NCBI RefSeq assembly: GCF_001625215.2
Contig: NC_030387.2
Span: forward strand, 34,681,606 to 34,745,605
Direction of reading: 5' to 3'
Source: Daucus carota subsp. sativus
Lineage: Eukaryota > Streptophyta > Magnoliopsida > Apiales > Apiaceae
DNA length: 64,000 nt
The notes below the pieces were generated by a model. It did no database searches and was not told the origin of the DNA. It saw only the letters and a program-made list of their open reading frames with translations. Made by a program: the position numbers and the translations under genes. Below, piece by piece: positions 45,601-58,401 of this stretch (its first letter is position 1; every line of letters begins with the position of its first letter).

Positions 45601-48515
45601 CAAGACGGTTTTCAAATGCATACTCAAAGTAAAGTGAAACGAGATAGCCGGCAAAAAGGAATAGTATGATAGTAAGGGCGTCAGATCTAAACATGTAATC
45701 ACTAATTAAAGAGGAGAAAACACATTTAAATGTACACAGTAAAACGCTTTTACAGGAGAATTTTTTTCTTCCAAAAATACATAAATCATTTCTGCAAAAG
45801 CGATCATTATCTATCCACGATCTCATACTCCCGGGATGTAAGTGCCCAGTTCACCGTACACTGCTAATTCCTGATGGAATCGTCTAAGTTTAAAAGGTTA
45901 TAAAGTATTGTCAATTGCTGAACAATATTTAAATTACATTGAACAAATAAAATAAAAAGGAGTGAGAATCAATGTTTTGAAAACCAAGAATCTAAAATGA
46001 ATTTAAGGATGTGCAGTAATAGGTACCCATGGAACAAACAGGGTAGAAAAGGGTCGCGATTTTTTATAAGTTTGACATAATAACAAGACAACAAGTACAA
46101 CGATTCATTTGAAAAATTAAATTTAAATGAAGGATAAAAGAATTAGTACCTGAATACTAGCTATGAAATCAGTGCATAGGGTATTAAAAACTTGCCAGCT
46201 GGATGCAATTATACTTCTTTATCCGAATCTGGAAAGCAAATTAATACTTCTAACTTTAAACACCTTTTATGTAAAGCGTCCGGGTCCCTGAAAATCGAAT
46301 TTATGCAGCAATCTATGCACGGTTTTTTTTATTGCTGAAAGACACAAAAAATACCTGCTTTTATATGTGAATGCAGGGGCCATGTTTCCTATCCGCACTA
46401 GGTACCCATTCCAGGGTTTCTATCTTTCTGCTATAAAAAGGTGCACGGAAAGCTTGTTACCAAAAATTGATTGTCATGGACTATCTTTCTTGTGTAAATA
46501 TCTACTTAAATATTTTCTAATTTTATATAAACTTGCATCAAAATGAAACCCATATTATTTATATTTAGAATATAAATTGAGTTAGACATTTTAAAACTAA
46601 AACACATGCATGCATTACCGAAAAGGTTGCACATCTAACAAGTCGACTTGAAAACAAAAATATAATCTATAATGCTATAGAGAGCATGTAGATTACTATA
46701 TTTTATTTTTTAAGTATACTTATACGATATATACAGTTTTTAAAAACTGGGAACATGGTTATGAACAAGTCTAGTTTTTAAATTTAAATAGCTATTTTCA
46801 ATTTGATTCACATAATTAATAAATAGTATATGCTATTAATAAATCTCTTTGTTAGTAATCCTTTAATCTCACATTGATTTATACATGTATCACACCTCGT
46901 ACATAATTTGCACATAGTTATAGGATGGTTCATGTTTAATTACCATATTCCATAGCAAATCCCCCGTGATAATAATAAAATTCATCTATAGATTTGTAAC
47001 TTGAACAAGATTAGAACCAAAGAAAATCAACACATTTACATGAAAGACTACACAATATATATGTGTACGAAAACCAAATTAATTTAATTGTTCATACAAA
47101 TAAGTAATTATGTGTGTGTGAAATAATTGATTTAAAAATTATATAAAAACCAAGTACCAACTTGTCAAAATAATTATTGTATACCAATTACCAAATGTCA
47201 CCTGGTACATGTTACTAAATTAATCTACAGAATACCAATCCATACATGCATATTAATTGACCTAGTTAAATTTTGGGCATTAGGTTATATATACATATAT
47301 TTCCATAATAATAATATTGGAAAGAATTCTACTAACGGTTTTTCTAATGTGTGCCCATGGGCACATGCTAAGCGTGGAATTTTATGAGTTTGACTCATTT
47401 TTATTGGCTCTCATATCTTAATAATGGTGGACCCCCCTGCATATATAACCACCACACCAATCAAAATCTCCCAAACATATAAAATTCCGCGCATGGGTAC
47501 ACACTAGACAAACCCTTATACTAAATATTATACTCTCTACATTCTACTTGAAATTATGTTGCTGACATCCTACCACCATCTACCTCTTTCAGTCTCTTTG
47601 TTTCTCTGTTGACATTGTGGGTTATACTTATATGTTATGCCGGGACGTAAGCGAGCCGCCCCGAACATCGTCAAGTTCGACCAAATAGTTGGGGTTCGAG
47701 TTCAAGATCGACTGTGCCATAAATTTTTAGTTCGAAGCTAGGGTCAGTATAAGTTCGATATATTCAAGTTTGGCTCGAAAGCTTGAATCAGTTTTAGTGG
47801 ATATTAAGAAAAGCTGGAATGCAATAAGTTCGGTTTGATTTTGGTTTGAGTTCGGCTTAAGTTGGACTTCTACACACACACACACACATATATTGAATAT
47901 TTATACAATAATATTATAAATACTATACAAGCTCGATGAGGCTCGCTAGCCCCACGAACCGAATAATTTGAGAACTGAGTAATTCGAATATTTTACGAGC
48001 CAAGCTCGAAAACAAATAGCTCATGAACCGTTTGGTTTGTATACACCCGTAGTTATGCCAGATACCTGAAACTTTGCCACCCGAAGCTAGACAAAATATC
48101 TGTTCACGTCAATAATGTCGTTATTTGACTAGTTAGTAGGTACCAGAATTTGCATTCATTGACCTGTTGTGCTCATATAATTAGTATTGTCGAAATTTAA
48201 TTTCTTGTTTTTTTTGTGTGGCAAGGTGGAAAGCCTCTGCTTCCTCTGGACAAGTTAGACGAGCATGTAGAGAAAGAAAATGCTTCCAAGCCGGTCTCAT
48301 ACTCCTATTCCTTCTTCCATATCATCTTCTCCCTAGCCAGCATGTACTCTGCAATGCTTCTAACTGGATGGTCAACTTCAGTCGGGGAGAGTGGCAAGTT
48401 GGTGGATGTGGGCTGGGCTTCAGTTTGGGTTCGTATTTTGACTGGCTGGGCAACTGCAGCTCTATTCATATGGTCCATGGTTGCCCCACATCTATTCCCA
48501 GAGAGGGAGTTCTGA
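42632..48515 (+). CDS. SERINC/TMS family multi-span membrane protein
   Basis: Integral membrane protein of the serine incorporator family; its role in plants is unclear. Six exons give 413 residues: 42632-42815, 43453-43692, 44460-44571, 44681-44855, 44954-45194 and 48226-48515. The start MWAASCLASCCAGCACTACQ is the Cys-rich family N-terminus. IPWINHFHQTP, the DAVLRVSLGNFLFF segment and FVHSWNDKWVGYDEQFWYVA are conserved SERINC blocks. I count about ten hydrophobic spans. A Ser/Pro loop (SSTTLLSPPSSPRA) precedes the last two. A leader exon probably ends at 42394 (ATCAG, then GTACGC), with an acceptor near 42609-42614. Intron 5 is 3.0 kb and contains at least two transposon insertions. AATAAA at 48653 is a plausible poly(A) signal. 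Confidence 0.95.
47337..47515. mobile_element. MITE in SERINC intron 5
   Basis: GGTTTTTCTAATGTGTGCCC at the left and GGGTACACACTAGACAAACC at the right are imperfect inverted arms, extended by GGAATTTTAT / ATAAAATTCC inside. A related right end (GGGTACACACCGAAAGACCC) is present near 57320. Confidence 0.65.
47642..48051. mobile_element. hAT-like element in SERINC intron 5
   Basis: GTTATGCC flanks both ends (47634-47641 and 48052-48059). The right end TATACACCCGTA and the left GGGACGTAAGCGAGCC are degraded versions of the common TAGGGGTGTAAACGAGC hAT terminus. The interior is rich in GAGCTCGA-type words. Confidence 0.7.
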
Positions 48516-49249
48516 AGCTTGTATGTATATGATAGTATGTTGTGATGGACAAGTCTTTAAAAGCAGATATTATGTAAATGGATGCATAATGTATCCCTAG
48601 TAACGTGTGCAACAACTGCTTGTGTGGTCTTGTGGATATCAGCTAACCTTTCAATAAATACAATCTGGTTTTGCTTGTTAAAGGGTGCTTAAATTTGCCT
48701 TCAGCAACTAGGTTTATTGATTTATTGCTTGAATTTTGATGCTTTGAGAAACAAAAGATTGAAGATTGAGGATCAATTTTCCAATTTTTGTTGGAAATCT
48801 GGCTGGTTATTTAATATTTTCAAGCCCAAGTGAGCACCACCACCTTTCTAGTTGGGCTGTGGCGCTAATAGAGGTTAGTTCCGGATTCAGGTTTGTGGCA
48901 AACAATCACCACCATTCTGAGCTGAGCTGCCTGACTTGCGAAAGCCTTTGGTTCACCTGACAACCAAAGGTGACAAGGTTTCGCAATTTTCTGACACAAT
49001 TAAGAATCTGGGTTCAAATCCAGTCAAACTGCTGAGCTTTTCATTCTTTATTGATTCAGGGAAACATGGATACAGGGTCTTTGAGGTGGTGATCATCTTG
49101 TGACGTGTCATGGTAAAAAATATGATGGGCGATCATAAATTCAAATGTCTTGGCTGTGAACACTAAAGTACCGTTACCGGTTTTTTTTTTTTTTTTTTGT
49201 CAGGAAAGTACCGTTACTGTGTGCTTTCAAAAATGTACCCAGTTTATTA

Positions 49250-49511
49250 CTCCCTCCGTCCCTTTTTACATGTCCCTTTTGAAAAAAAATTTTGTCCCAA
49301 ATTACTTGTCCACTTCTCTTTTCAAAGCAACTTTTTGTATGTTTTTTCAAAATGTAACAACTTCCAATGTTTGACTAGCATATATATATACACAACTCTA
49401 TCTAATTCATTACATTTATTAGGGATATGTATGAAAACAAGATATCCACCTAACATTTTCTTAAGATGCGTTATTTTTTCAAAAGGGACAAGTAAAAAGG
49501 GACGGAGTGAG
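49250..49511. mobile_element. Stowaway MITE
   Basis: Termini CTCCCTCCGTCCCTTTTTAC and GTAAAAAGGGACGGAGTGAG are near-perfect inverted complements, with TA on each side. The subterminal GTCCCTTTTGAAAA/TTTTCAAAAGGGAC pair is also inverted. Confidence 0.9.
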
Positions 49512-49851
49512 TATTTACTTCTTTTGTAATAAGAAAAAATGTACCTAGTTTGATTATGGGCGACGTGGCAGTAATAGAATGGCTTTATTTCTGCAAGGAC
49601 CTAAGTTTTTTTGAACATTTTATAATGGATAAAAGGAATCTAAAGGTGCATTCAGAATTCAGGTAAATTTCTAAAGCGAAACTTCTAATACGAGATATTA
49701 TTATGTAATTAAAAAGAGAATTATATGAAATATTTATCACTTATTCATCGAAATCAGGTGTGTGTAATGACCTAGTCCTCGTGAGTCTAGTGAAAAAGTA
49801 CATTCTTGTTTTTCATTGTATCCATATGTGAGTGTTTATAGACCTACACAC

Positions 49852-50026
49852 AGTGACGGACGCAGACTAAAAGTATAAGGGGGTCAAATGTATATAAACA
49901 AGATGGGGGGCCATATTTAGATTTTACAACTGATTATACAACTGATATACAGAGACTATATACTACTACTACTACTATGCTGCTGGAAGGATGGGGGGCC
50001 AAGGCCACCCATGGTCCTACACTCGG
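49852..50026. mobile_element. Possible short TIR element
   Basis: AGTGACGGAC at the left and GTCCTACACT near the right are imperfect inverted ends. CCTACACAC occurs at 49843-49851 and again at 50027-50035. The end and duplication do not abut perfectly, so the call is tentative. Confidence 0.35.
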
Positions 50027-51325
50027 CCTACACACACAAGCGGTTACAAGTTTCCACATGGAATGAGCGGCGCATTTTTTTCCTTTGAAATCCAAACCAA
50101 TCATTTGCTCATCCGTAAACCATTTATTATATAAGGTTTAAATTGCAAACCCTTATATAAAATAGGACTGGGATACGGTAATAAGTGTTCTTTGTATCAG
50201 TTTTCCAACAACACTAACGTACTTTATTAGCACAATCGTCAACTTGTACTATGATTAGTTATTCCCCCCCACAGCCCTCCATAAGCCTAGTCTGGAAGAG
50301 CATTCCTTCGGGGCTTGATGGTTTCATATTTAAGCCTGTCTGGAAGAGCATTCCCACCGGGACTCGTAGTATTCATATATTTCAATTATAGGCCTCTATC
50401 GTGTAAATAAATGACCCGTAAGAATATATATCCGAGCCAGGGATTGAGTTATTCTCTCTGTTAAATAGCTGCATCTAGCTCAGGGCATAAAAGTATGTGT
50501 TTTATATTAGTCCCTTGTAAATTGCAGGTGATTCTTACTCCTAATCAGAGTTGCTACATCCCTAACCCTAGGCTTAGAGCTGTGGTGAAAATATTAGATC
50601 CTATACTACTTTATCTGTGTTATAAAAGAACTATGTGATTTAAAGTGTTAATCTTTCCCAAGAGCTACAGGATCTGTGAGCCTCACCACTTCACAAGACA
50701 ATATGCTTGTGTACCTCTAGTTTACTGCTGGGAAGAGAATAGGTATCTACTAATAATTTCCTAACAGTACACAAGAGTTTAGATCTAGATGATAAGGTGT
50801 TAAGAGCGACCAGAAGTCCATCACTGGACTGCGTAGCTGCAAATCACTCCGTAGGCACATTAAGGATCAATACCCAACACCGAGTGAACTAATTTCTTCA
50901 CAGTTTAGCATAAGACTAATAAACATAAAACTAATAAGCATCACTTCACATAAATTTAGCAAAACAGTAATAATTAACATATATCTATTGATATAAATAT
51001 AAACCCTAATGACCAAACTATAGGCTACTATCGTTCAATAGGGTATTAGTCACATCTTTACTTTCTCTGAAAGAATGATCTCTGTTTCACCACAGAAATC
51101 TTACTAGAGCCCGCCAAAAACAGGCATGACTCCAACTTCTGGCTTTGTATATAAAGCTACTCAAATTTATAAATATTCTAATGATAAAACCTATATGGAA
51201 ATAAAAGAAAAGATCACAACTGTCATAGCGCAATTGCGCAAAAAACCAACCTAGTTTTTCGGTTTACAGGCACATTCATGATTGAAAAACAAGTAACTTG
51301 ATTAACCATCTACTATAATTTATAA

Positions 51326-51421
51326 CTATAAAGATGAGCCATCAATGCTGAAGAGCTTTTCAAGAAATGTGTCTGCTTCCGCAATACTCCATGAGCAACG
51401 ATGATACCTCTCTGAACAGAC
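51326..51421 (-). pseudogene. Orphan exon-like fragment downstream of RAD23
   Basis: After a good acceptor (CAATTTCAG at the upper border) a 96-nt minus-strand frame in phase 0 reads VCSERYHRCSWSIAEADTFL and ends FSIDGSSL then TAG. The amino-acid mix looks protein-like, but I recognise no family. It lies 650 bp beyond the RAD23 stop on the same strand; no upstream partner exon was found between them. It may be a decayed gene, an alternative RAD23 terminal exon, or chance. Confidence 0.35.
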
Positions 51422-52070
51422 CTGAAATTGATGTTGAAAAATTATAACTTAGTCGAACTATAAAGATAAAGAAAGGGGCAAGTTCATTCATTTTATAAGC
51501 TCTAACAAGTTTGCCTGAAAACTAAAGAAAGCACAGAGAAAGGTATGATGTAGTAGCTTAAAACAAATAATCAAATTCAAGAATTATCCAGCAGAACATT
51601 ACACAAAAGAGATGCCCCAAGATCAACACAACTTGGGCATCACATAGAAGAGATGCCTCAGTATTAAAAAATATTCTAACCTTCCAAGTGAAGAAAAAAT
51701 GAGGAACTGGAAGTCTGGAATAAAGAAATAAAGAAATAAGAGTAATTCTCCTATATATATGTATCATTTTTTTGTAAATAAGGTTGCAGGATGATGCTAT
51801 CCAATTTAGAGCAAAAAGACACCAGACATAAAAGAAAGATGAAAAGGTACGATAATAAACAAAAAGATAGGGTCCCTTATATGCTGATGAGAATTAAGAG
51901 AACAAAGTGATCACCCTGTAAATCTTGTTAAATTAGGAAACTTTAATAAAACCGCGAAACCTGATGACACAAACATCATTAATGTTTGGATACAGGAAAC
52001 TTCCCACTGTTAAAAACTTCTATACCAGTAAGCCAGTGCTTTAACAAATTTGTTGGGTTAAGATTTACCT

Positions 52071-55000
52071 TTAGTCCTCAAAATCTCCAGCATTTTCTAG
52101 AAGGTAATTGACCGCCAATTCCTCGTTGCGGTCACATGCTAAAAAGGCTTCAATAACAAGGCCTCTATCAAATCCCATAGCTTCGAGCTGAAAAGAGAAA
52201 TGTAATGATTAACCATTTATATATGATACAGTTTTACAAGAATGTCTGAAACATATAAAAATAAGATTTGGAGAATCAGCAAGTAGAGAAATTATATACT
52301 CGTTCAATAGCCTCCTGGTCAGCTGCAGTAACAGTAATTTCTTGAGGCACATCTTGCTCAGGTTGATCAAACATGTCCCTGTGAGAAATATGGTTTAATT
52401 TCCTTGATCAGTTTATGTCCAAGGTAATATACACTAATCATTAACATAACTACAACCTAAATATCTTGAATATACCAGTAATGCCATGTTAAGTAACCTA
52501 TCCCAAACCAGAAGAAAAATAAAACAGTGAAATCATCACAAAGATAAAGTTTTCTGAAATAACCTTTCTTATTTTATATATCACATAACATAAATTAAAT
52601 AAGGTGAATTTTTAAGCAAGAAAGGCTTCTACACACAACTACCTACTAAACCAGCTTTCTACCAACTTATAAATGGAGCAGCGGTGCAAATTTTCCATAA
52701 AGCAAAAGTTGATACTTTATAATTAAAAGAAAAACAGTATAATAGTAGATAGCATTTACCCTTCAGATGCCTCAACAGGCTCATTGATCAATTGCAGAAA
52801 CTCCTCATGGTGTTCCTGAATCTGTCTCAGAAGTTGAGGATTTTGCTTCCCTAGCTCCAGAAGCATGGGCTGCAATATAAGAAACAGGTAGACAACTTAT
52901 GACCATTTTAACAAAGAAATCCTAACCCCTAGAAAATAATACTAATTGCACAGACCTGTAAGATCTGTGGATTCCTTTGCACCATAGAGCGTAGAGTTTG
53001 GAACTGAAGTGCAGGCAGAAAGAGCATGAGATACATTCATAAGAATCCATGAACAAAAGTTGCATAGTGACAAGAAAGCCCATATTATTCATTCAAAGCA
53101 AATTTGAGAAGTACCGAAAAGATTAAAATTGTACCCTCAAGTTATTAACATAGGATATAATCATACTGACTTTCAGCCTTTGTTAATTACTCCAGCATTT
53201 AAAAGCTATAACATGGAGAAAAACAAATGAAGTTTTTTGAATAACAGACTCGCTGAAAACCAACCTGTGGGTTGTTCCTAAGGAATTCAAGGGAACCAAG
53301 ACCAGCACCAGTAACACCTGAAAGAGTTTCCTGCGAATTTTCCATTTTAGTGTAAGATAAATATAATGGTAAATATACATATCTAACAGAAGAATAAAAT
53401 GTTTACCTGAGGAAACATATTTAAAGGCAATGAATTAGGAGCTCCAGGGGCAGCCCCAGCTACACCATTGTCAGAAATAGCATTATATCCGGCATTTATC
53501 TGGTCTCCCTGAAAATGAGACACAGGAACTGCAGCTTCAGCCATTTCAGGAATTCCCTAGAATTTTCAAAAGAAAAAGAAAAAGATTTTGTTAAACTAAA
53601 CACTATGTTAAACAGAAAATTTTTATAAACACAAAGTATGTTGGACAATCAAAACATACAGAATACAAGTAATCCACGGCTCGCTCTGGATTGTTATAAG
53701 CAGCCCGAAGTGCACGAGAGACCATGTTTGTGTCCCACATACCCCCACCCATGTCCATAATATGCTGAATGGTCTGCTCGAGATTAGAACCAGCAACTAC
53801 ATTGGAAGCAGCTTCACCATATGTATCAGAAGGAGCACTGCAAATCACAGTTTCGTCTATATTATTAGTATAAGCATATGATAACATTCATGTATCAATA
53901 AAATGGATAACAGAAAGCATACTCAGCTGATGCACATCAGATACAATGCATTATTACTATCAAGAATAAAGAGTTTATCATGGAAATGTAAAGAGATTTA
54001 TATTATATTGCAACTCACGATGCTGGAGATAGAGTAGCTTCAGGAACAGGAGTAGTATTAGGGATCACAGCTGAAGCAGGAGCTGCAGCTGGAGCAGGAG
54101 CTACGGCTGGAGCTGGAGTAGGAGCTGGTGCGGATGAAGACTGTTTAAACATAGTTAGAGGAACGACATGACCAGAAAACATAAGAATAGAGAAATACTT
54201 TCAAAGTTGAAATACCATCACAGAAAATACCTGTGCAGCTGGTGTCCCAGTTGAACTCATAGTTTTACTCTGACAATAGAACCAAAATACAGAAGATTAT
54301 TTTTTAAGGCATATATATATGTATGCTCGTGGTGCAATTTCTATAGGATAATTATGTCAATAGGAAGTTTACCTTGCCCAGCATGACAACAAGAAATCCA
54401 TCTTCAGAAATCTTGCTTTCAGCAAGTGTGCTCTCGTCTTTCAGGACCTTCCCATTGTGGATTAATAATTGCTGGCCACATGGATAGTTATCCTTGCCTT
54501 GCAAGTCTTCGATGTTTTTTTTTATTGCCATGACCTACAATCATATGAAATTACATTACAATCATTAAAGACAATTATCATATGGAATCATACTCATTAA
54601 AAATAGAGGGGCCATGATCTACAATAAGTGATAAATGACCCTGGGGGTCGGCGTGTGTCGGCCTATCGGATAATGCCTCCTTTTGAGTTATCGTACCATT
54701 ACTTTATTCCTATAGACACTGCTAATTTAATCAGGAAATATTTCATTATAACACAAAACCTAAGCAAAAAATCATCTCCAGAAAAAGTAACACCACTTCC
54801 AAACTGCTACAAGTTTAAATGCTAGTGTACAGTCGAATATGTAATACAACTTTATCTCATACATTCAGAAACTATCGTAAAGCCTAGAAATGTTACCCTT
54901 TGGTGCAAAAATATTCAGCAAACTTTGAAAGCTTTTCCATTTGTAAGGCATGTTTTGTAAATAGTTTTATAATAATCACCGGACTTTCTTTGTTTGGTTG

Positions 55001-56073
55001 CGGACACGTATGCTCTAGGGTTTTTGAAAAGGAAAAAAGATTGACTAGAATTACATATTACATTACGAATCCCCCTCAACCCCCACTAACAAATAAAAAT
55101 ACCTCAAAGGATGGTTACTAAGAAGGTAAGCGGTCAATAAAACATTAATGTAAAGTTGCACACAAATGTGTTGCCTCTTGTGAGCCCACATGGTTTAACT
55201 CCAGTATTTATCGGTTTAAAATAGCATCAATTTAGTATTCTATTAAAACCAAAATGTTGGCTGAAATCTTTAAAGGCTGTGGTGCTAAAGCCGGTAACTT
55301 TTTAACGTTTTCCCATGTAGACATTTACTCGACAGCTTTTGATATCGTACTTTAACTGAATCAGACATAGAAAGGTGTTCTTTTCCAGTATATATCATAC
55401 AAATGAAAGTAAATTTGTATATGTACACCCTCCCTCTCATTCTACAAGAAATGAGAAAACACATAGAGATCAAGGAGACTAATATACATACACTTATCTA
55501 TTCTGATTAGTAAAAAACAGAAAACCCTGTCACATTTAAGAGTCTTTTTCAAAGCATTTAGCAAACATAATCAGATATAAACAGGAATCTGATCCAAACA
55601 AGCACAATTTTCTGATTTGATTGGTTAAAAACTCGATATACAGGCATATAAAAGTACCTTATTCCATCTGATAACAAAAATCAAAATTAAAAGCTACATA
55701 ATCCAATATAAAAAAATCCCAAAAACATTCCACAAAATCACAAACACACAAAACCACATCTAAAGACACACCATCTCCACTGTGTATCACCAAATCATGA
55801 AGCTACAAAAGAAACACATTATATAAACTCAATCCGATTTTAAAAAAAATGAATTAAACAAGAATTGCACATAAAGTTTCGACATTTCATGTTATAACAA
55901 TGCAGCTAATCAACAAAAGCAAGCAATGTAGCTATATCAGTGGAAATCAATATAGATACAAGAAAATGTATGTATAGATTAAAAGATAGAGAAAGAAAGG
56001 AGCTTACAGTGTCATTTGGCTGAGCCCTAATTTCAAAGTGACTGCCTTTGAGAGTCTTGACAGTGAGCTTCAT
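52071..56073 (-). CDS. RAD23: Ubiquitin receptor RAD23
   Basis: Shuttle factor that carries polyubiquitinated proteins to the proteasome and partners XPC/RAD4 in nucleotide excision repair. Eleven exons give 378 residues: 56008-56073, 54373-54534, 54231-54269, 54019-54140, 53660-53837, 53407-53556, 53265-53330, 52956-53003, 52760-52869, 52300-52378 and 52071-52187. Exons 1-2 encode exactly the ubiquitin-like domain (1-76, [10 protein letters not shown] to VVMLGK). An Ala/Pro-rich linker follows. UBA1 is about 145-188 ([20 protein letters not shown]). The XPC-binding/STI1 domain is about 251-305 ([20 protein letters not shown]). UBA2 closes the protein ([20 protein letters not shown] ... [10 protein letters not shown]). 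All four domains are intact and the length is typical. Intron 1 is 1.47 kb. Confidence 0.97.
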
Positions 56074-56445
56074 TTTCAATTGTTCAAAGCTTTCTCTTCT
56101 TCTTCACGAATGATGAATTTTGAATACAAAACCCTAGGCGAGAAGAGAATTGGTGAGATTAATATACCCGCCTCACTGTTTGATTTTACGGAGAAGGATT
56201 AAAGAGCATTCAATTGCTTTTTCATTTTTAAAATCTCGAAAAGTATCTCATCTGGGTCCACTTTGTGTAATAATCAGATATTCAGATTATACTGTACTCG
56301 TATAAAATCTCATCAATTAGATATGCATATAATATTTGTTTTTTGGAATAAAATATCACGTTTTTGATAATACAAGTATTTTAAAGGGATTTGAGGTGGT
56401 TGTATGGGCCCTACTAGCTGGAAAGTGTATTACTACTTCTGTATA

Positions 56446-56678
56446 TTCCTCCGATTTTTATTATTTGACGTTTTGACTTTTCGCACACACTTTTGAATCG
56501 TATGACCGGGTAGTTAAAAATATTATTTTTTAAATTTTCTTTTTCTGAATAAAAATATATAATCAAAATTTAATACACAAAAACAATCAATCAAAAATAA
56601 TATTTTTAACAACCCGATCAAAACAGTTAAAAGTATGTGCCAAAAGTCCAAGCGTCAAATAATTAAAAACAGAGGGAG
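56446..56678. mobile_element. Stowaway MITE
   Basis: Left end TTCCTCCGATTTTTATTATT and right end AATTAAAAACAGAGGGAG are inverted arms; TTTGACG is shared. TA lies at both borders. Confidence 0.7.
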
Positions 56679-56803
56679 TAATTATATATGATTTTTTTAA
56701 TGTGGGGTCATGGATACTACCAAGTACCAACCACTTTTTGGTTAGATGCCGGATTTTCATTCAACTCGGTTTTAAAAGATTTTTTTTTCATTTATGATAT
56801 CTG

Positions 56804-57217
56804 TGGGTATTCAATTCGGATTTCAAATGTATCCGAATTTTTGGATATTTAACTAGGATTCTGAATTACACTACAAAATCTGGTGGTATTCAATCAATTA
56901 ACATTTTAAACAATTCTTTAAAATTCAATGATATTCGATCGGGATTATTTAAAATCCATTATCATCTAATGGTATTCAAATGCTGATGATTTTTTTGGAC
57001 TTCATAAAATGATGAATTTTTGTGAGATTGTTCAGCATATTTCAAGATATTTGAAATCCCACCAAAATTATGAGATTTTCGAACATTATGCTTAAATTCT
57101 AAAGACTCGTTAATTCTATGACATTTTGCCTAGAACCTGCATAAAATCAAAATACAATGCAATCCATTAAAATTCATAGATTATATAAAATCCATTAAAA
57201 TTCTAATTGAATACACC
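56804..57217. mobile_element. Dispersed AT-rich MITE-like repeat (copy 2)
   Basis: GGGTATTCAATTCGGATTTC at the left and AATTCTAATTGAATACACC at the right form imperfect inverted ends (GGTGTATTCAATT type). The interior matches 24430-24870. Confidence 0.6.
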
Positions 57218-58368
57218 TCCCTAAATTTTATTAATAGTGATGGTACCCTGCATACACAAAAACTCCCACAAACCAAAATCTTCCACTTAAGTAAAAAGTA
57301 GTGTGTGAACATGGGTACACACCGAAAGACCCTTATATATGATATATTTTTTATGGTAACGCTGTAGAATTGGTTTTTCTCATGTGGTACCATCATATTT
57401 TTTTGTTGTGTCTGTGATAATCTTGTATATTTTTTACTTATTATACTTTATGTTTAGTAAAATTAAATAAAACATATCAGAATTGATTTCGGACTGCAAA
57501 AAAAATTTATATTTGAATATCACGAGGAAAAACAAGCATAAGATTTTTAAATCATGTAAAACAGAGTGAAAATGAATAAAAAAAAACTTCAAATTTTATC
57601 ACCAAATCTTGACCAATATCTCATTCAGTTTCACCAAAAATTCCATGACTTAAGAATCTATCACATGTATAGTTCACAAATATTTCAAATATGGAATATG
57701 TTTTACGGTTTACAATCAATTCTACGATATTTTACATAATTTTCGGTATCATGTATATACAACCAGATGTACACGATTATCATTACAAATAAAAAAAATG
57801 TGACAGTACTATTGAGAAAAGTCAATTATACAATAGTACAATAAAAAAATTTCCAATAAATTATAAAATGCGGAAGATAATTTGCATATAGTATCTTCGG
57901 ATTCATCACTCTTATTCAAATATATCTCATATTTCTATTTAGTATTATTTATTATTATATTTTTAGATGGTTTAATCGGTTTGTTGGTGGTTGCTAGTTT
58001 ATACTATACAACGATAGTATTTAAGTTTTAGTATTAAATTTTTGATCGGTTAACTTTTGGTCTTGAAAGTTTTATTCGGTTAGTTGTTGGTTGATAATTA
58101 ATATTATACTATCTATTTATCTATCTATTTTATTAATAATAGCCCAACATGGGGCTGACTGAGCAAAAAAAATGATGAGACTTTTTAATCAATTGAAAAG
58201 ACTTTTTTGCCCCCCGTCAGGTCGTTCATGGTGAGATGAAAAGAGAGAGATAATCTATATGCACTATTGATCCCCAATTTACTTTCAGGTTTCTTCCCTT
58301 CTGCCGGAGTTTCTGGTTGTGTTTTCCGCACTGTGTGAATCTTTTTGCCGCACAAAAACTGGGTCGCC

Positions 58369-58401
58369 ATGGGTGAATCAATCCGAGCTTCGTGGTTCCA
58401 G
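58369..58401 (+). pseudogene. First-exon-like fragment in the Helitron
   Basis: GTCGCCATGGGTGAATCAAT has a good plant start context. The frame MGESIRASWFQ ends at CAG followed by GTGATG, a plausible donor. No downstream partner exon was recognised. It may be captured gene sequence. Confidence 0.3.

Larger units (their letters stand above)
48516..51325. other. Intergenic region downstream of SERINC
   Basis: SERINC 3' untranslated region, a Stowaway MITE (49250-49511), a possible short element at 49852-50026, and a duplicated TCTGGAAGAGCATTCC block near 50292 and 50340. No coding region was recognised. Confidence 0.6.
56074..58111. other. RAD23 upstream region and repeats
   Basis: RAD23 leader and promoter (on the minus strand, from about 56100 upward), a Stowaway MITE (56446-56678), a dispersed AT-rich repeat (56804-57217) and other AT-rich sequence with no coding. 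Confidence 0.55.

Noticed and set aside
45575-45826. 83-residue minus-strand frame in SERINC intron 5
   Set aside because: Hydrophobic by base composition only; no start context, homology pattern or splice partner.
49000-49040. GGTTCAAATCC, a perfect Pol III box B
   Set aside because: No box A or cloverleaf partner upstream; probably chance or a very decayed tRNA-like sequence.
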